Assembly: GCA_965226865.1 (NCBI GenBank)
Contig: CBDDEH010000004.1
Span: 1 to 64,000, forward strand
Length of the DNA stretch: 64,000 nt
Source of the DNA: CBDDEH01 sp965226865
GTDB lineage: Bacteria; Chloroflexota; Dehalococcoidia; Lucifugimonadales; JAGWBF01
Reading direction: 5' to 3'
Below are positions 9,037-17,351 of this stretch, in pieces. Position 1 is the stretch's first letter, and every line of letters begins with the position of its first letter. The position numbers were made by a program, and so were the translations under genes. A model generated the notes under the pieces. The model was not told where the DNA came from and ran no database searches. It saw only the letters and a list, made by a program, of their open reading frames with translations.

Positions 9037-9881
9037 CCGTGGTGGTGGACAGCAGTACTTGTCTGCCCCGGGGGCTTGTGGAGCAGTCGCAGATCTATGT
9101 GGTCCCCCACGAGCTGGTGATCGACGAGCGCAGCTTCAGGGACGGCGTCGACATCGACCCCACCGAGTTTTACCGTATCCTCCAGGAGAGCCACGTCGTC
9201 CCCACCACCTCCTCGCCAAAGCCCGCCGGATTCATCGAGGCCTTCCGTTCGGCCAGCGAGGCGGCGGAGAGTGTCCTCTGTATCACCCTCTCGGCCAAAT
9301 TCAGTGCCACATACGATTCCGCCTGCGTGGCCGCCGGCATGGCCCGTGCCGAGCTGCCCGAGTGTTGTATCAGGGTAGTGGATGCTCAGGCCGCCGCTGG
9401 CGCCCAGGGGCTTATCGCCGTGGAGGCGGCCCGGGCGGCAAAGGCGGGCTGCGACCTCGATCAGGTGATGTCCAGGGTGGAGGAGCTCATACCCGAGGTG
9501 AACCTGCTGGCCTTTCTGGACACCCTTTATTATCTGAGGCGGAGCGGTAGGGTACCCAGGGTGGCCGCGTGGGCCGGGAGCCTCCTGGGAATAAAGCCCC
9601 TTACCGAGTTGAGGCTTGGCGAAGCCAGGGTGCTGGGCAGGCCGAGGAGCCGCTCCAGGGCGATAGAACGGATGCTGGAGATAATGAAGGCTCGGGTGGC
9701 GGGGAGGCCGGCGCACGTTAACGTCATGCACGCCCACGCCGCCGATGACGCCATGGCACTGCGCCAGCGGATAGAGGCCAACTTGAACTGCATGGAGCTG
9801 TTTGTAAGCGAGTTCACCCCGGTGATGGGTGCTCACCTGGGGCCTGGCCTGGTGGGTCTCGCCTTCTACGCCGACAATTAG
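9015..9881 (+). CDS. DegV family fatty-acid-binding protein
   Basis: 288 residues, full length for DegV. VDSSTCLP at the N-terminus, TTSSPKPAGFIEAF near residue 65, and YYLRRSGRVPRVAAWAGSLL followed by GIKPL are conserved DegV segments that form the fatty-acid pocket. DegV/FakB proteins carry a fatty acid for phosphorylation by FakA; no fakA is seen nearby. The TTG start at 9015 overlaps the end of the HAAS gene by 22 bases, consistent with coupling. No better downstream start is available before the conserved DSST strand. Confidence 0.85.
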   Translation: MVHKRKVAVVVDSSTCLPRGLVEQSQIYVVPHELVIDERSFRDGVDIDPTEFYRILQESHVVPTTSSPKPAGFIEAFRSASEAAESVLCITLSAKFSATYDSACVAAGMARAELPECCIRVVDAQAAAGAQGLIAVEAARAAKAGCDLDQVMSRVEELIPEVNLLAFLDTLYYLRRSGRVPRVAAWAGSLLGIKPLTELRLGEARVLGRPRSRSRAIERMLEIMKARVAGRPAHVNVMHAHAADDAMALRQRIEANLNCMELFVSEFTPVMGAHLGPGLVGLAFYADN

Positions 9882-9898
9882 GACAGGTTCTCTGGGAT

Positions 9899-10519
9899 AT
9901 GAGATACGCGCTACATAGTACCGCCGGCCTGGGTAATGATGTCGAACGGCTTCGGGCTGGTTTGCCCGAAGGCCCAGCGCCCGTGGCCAGGCCCGTCCTG
10001 GTGGTGGTGAGCGGGCTGCCGGGCTCCGGCAAGTCCCATTTTAGCCGGCGGCTCGTGGCTGAGGTGCCCTTGCTGGTCCTGGAAAGCGACGTGCTGCGCC
10101 TGGCGCTGTTCCCCAGCCCCAGCTACACCCGGGACGAGAGCGACCGCCTCTTCAGCGCCTGCCACGCCCTGATCGCCGGCCTGCTGGAGCAGGGGGTGCC
10201 CGTGCTTTTGGACGCCACCAACCTGGCGGAAAGCCACCGAGAGCCTCTGTACCGGATCGCCGGCAGGGTGGAGGCCGGGCTTATCCTCGTCCGGCTTCAC
10301 GCTCCGCCGGAAGTCGTGCACCGAAGGCTGAAGGCCCGTTCCCGCGGGCTGGACCCCGAGGACCAGTCTAGCGCGGACTGGAAGGTGTACCGGCGGTTGT
10401 CCGACACTGTCGAGCCCATAACACGCAATCACTTCGTGGTAGATACCTCCCGCGATATCTCCTCTGCCCTGGCCAAAGCGGTGCGGGAGATAGGGCGCCG
10501 GACGCGGACCCCGGGTTAG
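9899..10519 (+). CDS. P-loop kinase-like ATPase (AAA_33 type)
   Basis: 206 residues. Walker A GLPGSGKS near residue 39, a LESDVLR strand, VLLDATNL as Walker B-like strand, and a C-terminal LKARSRGLDPEDQSSADW lid region with arginines fit the small P-loop kinase/zeta-toxin-like superfamily. Such proteins phosphorylate small molecules or act in RNA repair. The substrate cannot be told. The ~35 N-terminal residues before the first strand are weakly conserved in character and the true start may be internal. It follows degV by 17 bases. Confidence 0.7.
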   Translation: MRYALHSTAGLGNDVERLRAGLPEGPAPVARPVLVVVSGLPGSGKSHFSRRLVAEVPLLVLESDVLRLALFPSPSYTRDESDRLFSACHALIAGLLEQGVPVLLDATNLAESHREPLYRIAGRVEAGLILVRLHAPPEVVHRRLKARSRGLDPEDQSSADWKVYRRLSDTVEPITRNHFVVDTSRDISSALAKAVREIGRRTRTPG

Positions 10520-10560
10520 CCCCCGGGATGTAGCCGAGAACAGCTGGGAAGGGAGCCGAC

Positions 10561-12066
10561 GTGGAGATCAAGGTAGTCCAGAAGGACGTGGCCCAGGTCA
10601 AGGTACCCGCTCTGATCGTCAACCTATTCGAAGGAGTCCAGCATCCTGGCGGCGCCACCGGAGCGCTGGACGGCGCCCTCGACGGCGCGATCAGCCAGCT
10701 CATCCAGGAAGGAGAGATAAAGGGCAAGAAGGGTGAGCTCACCCTGGTACACACCTTCGGAAAGATAGGCCCTTCCCGGGTGTTGATAGCAGGGCTGGGC
10801 AAGCCGGAGAGCTTCACCCAAGAGACGGTGCGGGAGGTGACGGCGGTCGCCTGCCGCTACCTCCGAAAGCTGAACATCGACCGGGCAGCCACGATAGCCC
10901 ATGGCGCGGGAATAGCCGGTATGGACGCCAGGACATCGGGCCGGAGCATCGCCGAGGGGAGCATTCTGGGGCTGTACCAGTTCAGGAACTACCTTGCTAA
11001 GGACCCGCAGGGACTCCATGAGCTGCTGATAGTCGAGGGGGACTCGGACAAACTGGACGACCTGGAAAGGGGCGTAGAGGAAGGCCGGCTCTTGGCCGAG
11101 GCGGCTGTCCTGGCCCGGGACATGGTCAACGAACCAGCCAACGTCATGACCCCCACAAGAATGGCCGAGATCGCCCGCCAGGTCGCCGATGAAGAGGGGT
11201 TGGAGTTGGAGGTGCTGGACCGGCAGGACATGGAGAAGTTGGGCATGGGGGCCCTGCTGGGTGTCGCGAGGGGGAGCGACCAGCCTCCCAAGATGATCAT
11301 CCTCCGGCACCGGGGCGACCCCGATGACCCCTCCAACAACCTGGGGTTGATCGGGAAGGGCATAACCTTCGATACGGGAGGTATCTCCCTGAAGCCTGCC
11401 GGTGGCATGGAGGATATGAAGGGAGATATGGCGGGTGGGGCCTCGGTTATCGCCGCCATGAAGGCTATTGGCCGCCTCAAGCCACGAATCAACGTGACGG
11501 GCATCGTCGCCGCAACAGAGAACATGCCCGGAGGCTCAGCACAGCGTCCCGGCGACGTGGTGCGCAGCATGAGCGGCAAGACCATCGAGGTCATAAACAC
11601 CGATGCCGAAGGAAGGCTGGTGCTGGCCGACGCCCTCCACTATGCCCGAAAGATGGGGATCACCCGGTTCGTGGATATAGCGACCCTCACAGGCGCGATG
11701 GTCGTGGCCCTTGGCCACGCCTGCAGCGGGGTGATGGGCAACGACCAGGCGCTGATAGACCGTCTGATCAAGGTCGGAGCGGCCACCGGCGAGAGAATAT
11801 GGCAGCTACCCATGTACGAGGACTACAAAGAGCAGATAAAGAGCAACGTGGCCGACATGAAGAACACGGGCGGGCGGGCGGGCGGCTCCATTACCGCCGC
11901 CCTGTTCCTGGCCGAGTTCGCCGAGGATACCCCCTGGGCCCACCTGGACATCGCGGGCACCTATTACAGCAGCAAGGAGAAAGGCTGCCTGGTGAAGGGA
12001 GGCACGGGAGTGCCCACCCGGACCTTGATAAGCCTGGCCATGGAGCTGGGCCACCAGGAGCAGTGA
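10561..12066 (+). CDS. pepA: leucyl aminopeptidase (M17)
   Basis: 501 residues, normal length for cytosol aminopeptidase. The signature NTDAEGRLVLADAL (about 348-361) carries two metal ligands. GKGITFDTGGISLKP holds the Lys and Asp ligands, and the preceding GGMEDMKGDMAGG is also typical. The N-terminal macro-like domain covers residues ~1-170. The enzyme removes N-terminal residues from peptides in the cytoplasm using two divalent metals. GTG at 10561 is preceded by AAGGGAG. Transcription probably ends before the tRNA promoter just downstream. Confidence 0.95.
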   Translation: MEIKVVQKDVAQVKVPALIVNLFEGVQHPGGATGALDGALDGAISQLIQEGEIKGKKGELTLVHTFGKIGPSRVLIAGLGKPESFTQETVREVTAVACRYLRKLNIDRAATIAHGAGIAGMDARTSGRSIAEGSILGLYQFRNYLAKDPQGLHELLIVEGDSDKLDDLERGVEEGRLLAEAAVLARDMVNEPANVMTPTRMAEIARQVADEEGLELEVLDRQDMEKLGMGALLGVARGSDQPPKMIILRHRGDPDDPSNNLGLIGKGITFDTGGISLKPAGGMEDMKGDMAGGASVIAAMKAIGRLKPRINVTGIVAATENMPGGSAQRPGDVVRSMSGKTIEVINTDAEGRLVLADALHYARKMGITRFVDIATLTGAMVVALGHACSGVMGNDQALIDRLIKVGAATGERIWQLPMYEDYKEQIKSNVADMKNTGGRAGGSITAALFLAEFAEDTPWAHLDIAGTYYSSKEKGCLVKGGTGVPTRTLISLAMELGHQEQ

Positions 12067-12073
12067 GTAGCCG

Positions 12074-12102
12074 TTGACTAGTGGGACGCTTTCCCGTAGA
12101 CT
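12074..12102 (+). promoter_or_regulatory. promoter of the tRNA-His/tRNA-Arg pair
   Basis: TTGACT (12074-12079), a 17-base spacer and TAGACT (12097-12102). The expected start near 12109 is about 24 bases before the tRNA-His 5' end, a common distance for tRNA precursors. Confidence 0.55.
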
Positions 12103-12132
12103 TCTATCTGGAACGCCCTTTGAGGCGGCTAC

Positions 12133-12210
12133 GGTGAGCGTAGCCAAGTGGTCCAAGGCGCCTGACTGTGGCTCAGGAGACCGTGGGTTCGAATCCCACC
12201 GCTCACCCCA
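12133..12210 (+). tRNA. tRNA-His (GTG)
   Basis: A complete cloverleaf. The acceptor stem pairs 12134-12140 with 12200-12206, with an extra G at 12133 facing C at 12207, the -1/73 pair that marks tRNA-His. The anticodon stem CCTGA/TCAGG encloses loop CTGTGGC, anticodon GTG. The T arm is GTGGG-TTCGAAT-CCCAC at 12183-12199. CCA is encoded at 12208-12210. Confidence 0.95.
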
Positions 12211-12219
12211 CGTATGTTT

Positions 12220-12292
12220 GCGCCCGTAGCTCAAAGGATAGAGCACTGGGCTTCGGACCCAGTGGTTGCGGGTTCGAGTCCTGCCGGGCGCG
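12220..12292 (+). tRNA. tRNA-Arg (TCG)
   Basis: The acceptor stem GCGCCCG (12220-12226) pairs with CGGGCGC (12285-12291), with G73 at 12292. The anticodon stem CTGGG/CCCAG encloses loop CTTCGGA, anticodon TCG, which reads CGN arginine codons. The T arm contains GCGGG-TTCGAGT-CCTGC. No CCA is encoded, unlike the tRNA-His nine bases upstream. A T-rich stretch follows and may serve as terminator. Confidence 0.95.
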
Positions 12293-12539
12293 CTTCTTTT
12301 TATATCTGTGAAACCCGCCATCGACCCCGAGGAAGGGCCAGTAGCTCCCTGCGTCCAATACCCGTGTACGTTACCATGTAGAACACGGGATGACGGTCCC
12401 ATTGGGAGCTGGCGCACGCCTTCAGGAGGCTGGCGCCGGGGCTACACCCTGGGTTGACGGTAGGGAGGGCCCTGGATATACTCACATTACCTCGGAGACG
12501 GGGGCTTTATCGCGGTATGGGTATGGGAGGGAACAGGCC

Positions 12540-13586
12540 ATGATAGGTGATGCCTTTGTATTCGACGCAGTCACCCATCTCTACAACATGAGCAGCGCCA
12601 ATGTGAAAAACAGCGGCGGACAGATGTTTAACCAGCACCTGTACGGTTTCCACTCCGCCCTTACTCCCCAGGGAGACAAGGTCCTCAGCCAGCAAGAGTT
12701 CCTCCGGGACTGGGACATCGACACCATCACCGAGGTCGTGTTCGGTCAGAGCAACACGGACATGCTGGTGGCCCAGCCCCTCCCCCTCACCGATTTCTTT
12801 CACGACGGCCTCTCCGAGTGGCAGAAGTGCGCCGAAATGGCCAGGAGGCTCCCCAACAGGGTCGTGGCGTGGGGCACCGTGAACCCCCTGGAGGGGTACA
12901 AGGCCCTGGACCTCATGGAGCTCCAGGTGAAGGAGTACGGGGTCAAGGCCTTCAAGTTCTACAACATCCGCTACGACTTCGGCCAGCCCTTCCCCTGGCG
13001 GATGGACGACCCGAGGATAGCCTACCCCCTGTACGAAAAGGCCCGGGAGCTGGGTATCAACATTATAGCCGTTCACAAGGGCGTGCCCCTGGGCCCCCAG
13101 CCCCTTGAGGGGACTCAGGTGTACGATATCGACCAGGCCGCCGCGACGCATCCAGATATCAACTTCATCATCTTCCACCCGGGCCTCCCCTTCCTGGACG
13201 AGATTTGCTGGCAGATCATCCGGTTCCCCAACATCTACGTCTCGCTGGCGGCCGCGATGAACTTCATAGTGAAGGCTCCCAGGTGGTTCGCCGAGACCCT
13301 CGGGAAGCTCCTCTTCTGGGGAGGCCCCGACAAGATCGTGACTGGCTCGGAGGTCCCCCTGTGGCACCCCCAGTGGGCGCTCAAGGCCTTCTGGGAGTTC
13401 CAGATGCCCCAGGACCTGACGGACGGCTACGGTTATCCTCAGCTAACCCCGGAGATCAAGAGAAAGATCCTGGGGGAGAACCTGGCCAGGCTACATGGCA
13501 TCGATGTGGAAGCGAAAAAGCGGGAGATAGCCGGCGACGAGTTCTCCAGGCGCCAGGCCGCCGGGCTTGCGGCCCCGTGGTCGTGA
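12540..13586 (+). CDS. amidohydrolase 2 family TIM-barrel metal enzyme
   Basis: About 348 residues from ATG 12540, which has GGGAGGGAA just upstream; an earlier in-frame ATG at 12390 would add 50 residues of non-conserved sequence. The fold resembles ACMSD-like amidohydrolase 2 proteins: a first strand FDAVTHLYN in place of the usual HxH, AVHKGVP, FIIFHPGLPFLDE, and a late SEVPLWHP segment with the expected acid. These enzymes decarboxylate or hydrolyse aromatic and keto-acid intermediates. The N-terminal HxH metal motif is reduced to a single His, so metal binding may differ. The neighbour is a MIP18-like protein. Confidence 0.75.
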   Translation: MIGDAFVFDAVTHLYNMSSANVKNSGGQMFNQHLYGFHSALTPQGDKVLSQQEFLRDWDIDTITEVVFGQSNTDMLVAQPLPLTDFFHDGLSEWQKCAEMARRLPNRVVAWGTVNPLEGYKALDLMELQVKEYGVKAFKFYNIRYDFGQPFPWRMDDPRIAYPLYEKARELGINIIAVHKGVPLGPQPLEGTQVYDIDQAAATHPDINFIIFHPGLPFLDEICWQIIRFPNIYVSLAAAMNFIVKAPRWFAETLGKLLFWGGPDKIVTGSEVPLWHPQWALKAFWEFQMPQDLTDGYGYPQLTPEIKRKILGENLARLHGIDVEAKKREIAGDEFSRRQAAGLAAPWS

Positions 13587-13647
13587 GACAGGTCGCAAGG
13601 GGACGAAGCTCCGGATGGAAAGGGACGCGCCAGAGGGTGGAACAGAA

Positions 13648-14016
13648 ATGATGGAAGCGGAGCGGTTGAAGGGCCGGGTAATCGATGCTCTCAAGGGCAT
13701 CGGCTGCTGTGACTTCAGGTTCGGGGTAGGGCAGATGGGCCTGGTGGAGCACGTTGAGGTGGGGGATCGGGGAGATGTATCGGTCCGGGTCGTCCCCTGC
13801 TGTATTTTCGGGATGACCAGGCTGGTGACCTCGGTGAAAGAGGGACTGAGGGAGACCCAGGGGATCACAAAGTTGGACGTGGACGTGGCCTGGGACAGAG
13901 TCGGCGATCGGGACCGCATGTCCAGGGATGGCGCGTCTCCTCTTAGCCTCGACTTAAAGGGGATGGCCGAGAGGCATGGGCTCAAGGCCTGGGGAAGCCC
14001 GCCCCGGGAGTCGTAG
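13648..14016 (+). CDS. MIP18/DUF59-like iron-sulfur assembly protein
   Basis: About 122 residues. An N-terminal helix (ERLKGRVIDALKGIGCC), then MGLVEHVEVGDRGDVSVRVV, PCCIFGMTRLVTSVKEGL and LDVDVAWD reproduce the strand-helix pattern of MIP18/SufT/PaaD domains, including the Cys-containing loop after the second strand. Such proteins help load Fe-S clusters. It lies 61 bases after the amidohydrolase, suggesting a shared transcript. ATG 13648 follows GGGTGGAAC; starts at 13615 or 13567 are possible but add a charged, unconserved leader. Confidence 0.65.
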   Translation: MMEAERLKGRVIDALKGIGCCDFRFGVGQMGLVEHVEVGDRGDVSVRVVPCCIFGMTRLVTSVKEGLRETQGITKLDVDVAWDRVGDRDRMSRDGASPLSLDLKGMAERHGLKAWGSPPRES

Positions 14017-14039
14017 GCGGCGGCGGCAGCAGATATATT

Positions 14040-14073
14040 AAGAGCAGGCGGCCTATTAAGGCCGCTTGCTCTT
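14040..14073 (+). terminator. hairpin after the amidohydrolase/MIP18 genes
   Basis: Arms 14040-14053 and 14060-14073 pair over 14 positions with a single G-T wobble and enclose the hexaloop TATTAA. No T run follows on the plus strand, and the minus-strand side also lacks a strong one, so termination efficiency is uncertain. Confidence 0.6.
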
Positions 14074-14119
14074 CTGTGCCCAGTAGCATCTCCGGGAGTG
14101 GGATACCGAGGAGGGCAAC

Positions 14120-15043
14120 ATGGCTTCCACCATAGTGGGCAGTGACAAATACACCTACGAAATGAACGAGGACTGGGCGCGTGTCCCAGACGGTTGGGAA
14201 ATGCCCACCGCGGCGGTTGCCGTGGATTCCCAGGACCGGGTCTACGCCTTCAACAGGTCCCCCGATCACCCCGTCGTTGTGTTCGACCGGGATGGCAGCT
14301 ATCTCCACTCCTGGGGGCAAGGGCTGATCGCCATGGCGCATGCCATCTCCATAGACGATCTGGATAACGTCTGGCTGGTAGATCGGGACAACGGCCAGGT
14401 AATGAAGTTCACCACGCAAGGGCAGCTTCTAATGACCATAGGTACCAAAGGCTACCGCGCGCATACCGGCGTCGATGCGTCGGCGGTAGCTTCCACCGCT
14501 TATAAGACGGTCACCCACGGAGGCGATCCCTTCAATCTACCCGCCGGGATTGCCGTGGCCCCGTCGGGGGAAATCTTCATCGCCGACGGCTACGCCAATA
14601 GCCGTGTCCACAGGTTTTCCCCCGAAGGCAAGCTCATCCTTTCGTGGGGTGAACCCGGAAACGGGCCGGGACAGTTCAACCTGCCCCACGGCGTCTGGAT
14701 CGACCGGCATGGCCGGGTCCTATTGGCGGACAGGGAGAACGACCGCGTCCAGGTGTTTACCCAGGCCGGAGACCACATCACCACGTGGCCCACCTCTTTG
14801 ATCGGCCCCGCGCTGTTCTCTGTGGACGAGGAGGATACTGTCTACATTCCCGAGCACAACGCAGGCTTCGTCAGCATCCTGAACCTGGAGGGTGAACTGC
14901 TGGCTCGCTGGGGCTCCGAGGTCCATCGTTCCTGTCACGGAATATGGGTCGACTCCCACCGTGATATTTACGTGGTACAGCCGGGAGCGTGGACCCCGCG
15001 AAGCCGCAGAGTGGTCAAGTTCATCCGAAAGGGGCATCACTGA
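14120..15043 (+). CDS. NHL-repeat beta-propeller protein (PAL/SMP-30-like)
   Basis: 307 residues with no signal peptide. At least four propeller blades are recognisable by repeats such as AVAVDSQDRVYAFNRSPDHP, GIAVAPSGEIFIADGYANSR, FSPEGKLILSWGEPGNGPGQ and GVWIDRHGRVLLADRENDRV. The arrangement matches the NHL branch that includes peptidyl-alpha-hydroxyglycine lyase and many uncharacterised Chloroflexota enzymes. The catalytic role is unknown. ATG 14120 follows GAGGAGGG. The downstream intergenic region runs into the insertion-sequence cluster. Confidence 0.75.
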   Translation: MASTIVGSDKYTYEMNEDWARVPDGWEMPTAAVAVDSQDRVYAFNRSPDHPVVVFDRDGSYLHSWGQGLIAMAHAISIDDLDNVWLVDRDNGQVMKFTTQGQLLMTIGTKGYRAHTGVDASAVASTAYKTVTHGGDPFNLPAGIAVAPSGEIFIADGYANSRVHRFSPEGKLILSWGEPGNGPGQFNLPHGVWIDRHGRVLLADRENDRVQVFTQAGDHITTWPTSLIGPALFSVDEEDTVYIPEHNAGFVSILNLEGELLARWGSEVHRSCHGIWVDSHRDIYVVQPGAWTPRSRRVVKFIRKGHH

Positions 15044-15299
15044 TGCAAATCGCCTGACGGTTTCTGGGACCAATCTCCTCGATTATACGCTGGAAGTTCT
15101 CGTTCTCGCTCATTGTTTAGCTCCTGGAGATGGAGGGTGAGCAAATGAGAACTCGAAGAAGGTCTCCAAGTTCGGGTGTGAAAAAGTTCTGTATGGTGGG
15201 CCTACGTGTACTGTACTGAGCGTGTCTCAGAAGTCGGGGCTGGTGATGGGATGTTGTTAGGTGTACATTCGGGGCGACAACAATTGAGGAGATGTTGAG
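15044..15299. other. intergenic junction before the IS cluster
   Basis: The stretch holds no convincing gene. On the minus strand a good ribosome site (AGGAG) precedes an ATG at 15113 that opens a 30-codon frame (MSENENFQRIIEEIGPRNRQ...) and stops inside the end of the upstream gene; it may be the cut-off start of a lost gene. The right half (from about 15222) probably contains the left end and promoter of the IS1182-type element. Confidence 0.4.
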
Positions 15300-16766
15300 A
15301 TGCCGCTTCGAGAGATGGGCCGAGAGCAGATATGGATGTTGCCGCCGACGCTTGACGAGTTGTTGCCGCTGGACCATCCGGCGCGATTCGTGGCCGAGTT
15401 CGTTGACGCGCCGGGTCGGGATGGCTGGTCGGAGCTTGGCGTGGAGATAGGTGGGGACCCACTGGGAGCGCCGGCCTATCACCCTCGTGCGCTATTGAGC
15501 GTATGGTTGTACGGCTTCATGACGGGAGTACGTTCGTGCCGGAAGCTGGAGGCGGCCTGCCGGGACCAGATACCATACCTGTGGCTGACCGGGTGGCAGC
15601 ATCCTGACCACAACACCCTGTGGCGATTCTACAAAGGGCATAGGCAGGCTATGAGAACGCTGTTTGAGCGGACGGTTCGTACGGCGGTGACGATGAAGCT
15701 GGTGGACCTGGCGGTTCAGGCGGTGGATGGCACAAAGGTGGTCGCGAACGCATCAGTGAACAGGAGCTACGATGCCGAGGGACTGCGAGGGCTGCTGGAC
15801 CGAGTGGAGAGGGCAATAGGCGACCTTGAGGCTCAGAACGAAGCGGGAGAAGACACTGCTGCTGCCCATCTGCCTGAGGAGTTGGCCGACAAGGAGGTCT
15901 TGAGAGCGCAGGTGAGGCAGGCGATGACCGATCTTGCGAGTCAGGAACGCCACAAGCGCATCAACCTGACTGACAGAGACGCCCGGCTGATGAAGGGCAG
16001 GCAGGGCATCGTGGCTGGCTACAACGCCCAGGCTATGGTCTCACCCATGGAGACGGCTGGGGGAGCGACCGGCATGTTGGTCACCGCCGTGGATGTGGTG
16101 GACGAAGCCAATGACAATGCCATGTTGGCGCCGATGATGGAACGGGCCGAAGAGACGACCGGGACGAAAGCGCAGACGACGTTGGTCGACGCCGGATATT
16201 TCGCCGGGAGTCACTTGGAAGAATGTGCCAGCCGCGGTCAGCAGGTGGTGGTGTCCGAGTCACGGCGGCGGTTCCTCAAAGACCCATATCACAAGGACCA
16301 GTTCACCTATGACGAGCAGAGCGACAGCTTTACGTGCCCACAGGGACAGACGCTCCACTTTGTTCGTATCCAGCATGCGAATGGAGTCCCGTTGCGTCTG
16401 TACCGGGCCTCTGGTGCCGTCTGTCAGGCGTGTCCAGCCTTCGGAGTGTGTACGAGGGCCAGAGAGATTGGCCGAAGTTTGGCGGTAGGCCCGCACGATG
16501 CAGTGCTGCGCCGTCATCGCGCCTGGATGGCCACCTCAGCAGCTAAAGAGGCTTACAGGCTGAGAAAACAACTGGTCGAGCCGGTCTTTGGAATCATCAA
16601 AGAGCAACAGATGGCACGGAGGTTCCTGCTGCGAGGCCTCGTTAACGTGGCGGCCGAGTGGACCATGTTGGCCACCGCTTTCAACCTGCGCACCCTGTGG
16701 CGGGCCTGGCGCTCCCGCACCTTCATCCAGCTACCACACGGGCCAAATCTCCATCCCGCTTCCTGA
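15300..16766 (+). CDS. IS1182-family DDE transposase
   Basis: 488 residues, intact. The N-terminal part (to ~90) is the DUF772-type domain, followed by an RNase H-like core with the three acidic residues at AVQAVDGTKVVANAS (near 143), TLVDAGYF (near 300) and KQLVEPVFGIIKEQ (near 430). A Cys-rich knuckle (FTCPQG, CQACPAFGVCTR) lies between the second and third acids, as usual in IS1182 transposases. The ATG follows TTGAGGAGATG-type sequence. It is the first of three intact transposases in 5 kb, all on the plus strand. Confidence 0.92.
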   Translation: MPLREMGREQIWMLPPTLDELLPLDHPARFVAEFVDAPGRDGWSELGVEIGGDPLGAPAYHPRALLSVWLYGFMTGVRSCRKLEAACRDQIPYLWLTGWQHPDHNTLWRFYKGHRQAMRTLFERTVRTAVTMKLVDLAVQAVDGTKVVANASVNRSYDAEGLRGLLDRVERAIGDLEAQNEAGEDTAAAHLPEELADKEVLRAQVRQAMTDLASQERHKRINLTDRDARLMKGRQGIVAGYNAQAMVSPMETAGGATGMLVTAVDVVDEANDNAMLAPMMERAEETTGTKAQTTLVDAGYFAGSHLEECASRGQQVVVSESRRRFLKDPYHKDQFTYDEQSDSFTCPQGQTLHFVRIQHANGVPLRLYRASGAVCQACPAFGVCTRAREIGRSLAVGPHDAVLRRHRAWMATSAAKEAYRLRKQLVEPVFGIIKEQQMARRFLLRGLVNVAAEWTMLATAFNLRTLWRAWRSRTFIQLPHGPNLHPAS

Positions 16767-16882
16767 TCCCAACTGCGCCGGCAATCACCCTTCGCCAATC
16801 CATCCCCACCTTCAACTCTCCCGGCAAGAGTCGTTCAGTAAATCCCACCGGCTTAAGCCATCTGCTCCTACCTGCTACCCTC

Positions 16883-16904
16883 TACACCACTTTTGGGACT
16901 CTAC
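16883..16904 (-). repeat. solo IS256-like terminal sequence
   Basis: Read on the minus strand this is GTAGAGTCCCAAAAGTGGTG followed by TA. It matches the left end of the IS256 element at 17347-17369 (GTAGAGTCCCA, then AAGTGGTGTA) with one gap and one mismatch. It directly abuts the truncated end of the IS3 remnant. Confidence 0.65.
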
Positions 16905-17346
16905 TTAACCATTTCCCCAAGGACTACCCGGCTCTATGAACAGGGCCATCACCCCCAGGTTAGATAGGCATTCCCTCACCGCTTTGGAGGTGAACTCTGG
17001 GCCGTTGTCCGAGCGTATGCGCTCCGGCACCCCTCTGACCAGGAACAGCATGTAGAGCTGGTCCAGGACATCCTGTGATGTGATGCTCCGCTTCACCACC
17101 ATGGCTAAACACTCCCTGGTGTACTCGTCCACGATCGCCAGGATACGGAAAGCCCTGCCATCTGCGGTCCTTGCCGCCACGAAGTCGTAGCTCCACACAT
17201 GGTCTTTGCGCTCCGGCCTAAGCCTTATACACGACCCATCGTTCAGTCATAACCAGCCTCTCTTGGGCTGTTTACCGGGTACTTTCAATCCCTCAATCCT
17301 CCATATACGTTCCACTCTCTTGTGGTTCACCCTCCACCATTCGCTA
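16905..17346 (-). pseudogene. IS3-family transposase (orfB) remnant
   Basis: A decayed piece of an IS3-type integrase-fold transposase. From high to low coordinates it reads EWWRVNHKRVERIWRIEGLK, then VPGKQPKRGWL, an in-frame TGA at about 17247-17249, LNDGSCIRLRPERKDHVWSYD, ILAIVDEYTRECLAM and RSDNGPEF, and ends at EPGSPWGNG. The TGA replaces the Trp codon expected in KRGRLW. The first two catalytic Asp residues are present, but the sequence stops before the catalytic Glu region and lacks the N-terminus. Both broken edges abut IS256-like end sequences. Confidence 0.85.
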
Positions 17347-17351
17347 GTAGA

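Larger units (their letters stand above)
15222..16904 (+). mobile_element. IS1182-type insertion sequence, ends tentative
   Basis: The element contains one intact transposase. A candidate left end GTGTCTCAGAAGTCG (15222-15236) matches the inverted right sequence GAGTCCCAAAAGTGG (16887-16901) at 11 of 15 positions. That right sequence matches an IS256-type end even better, so it may not belong to this element. No target duplication could be found. Confidence 0.4.

Noticed and set aside
12390..12539. Upstream in-frame extension of the amidohydrolase
   Set aside because: The added 50 residues are low in conservation and the ATG at 12540 has its own ribosome site.
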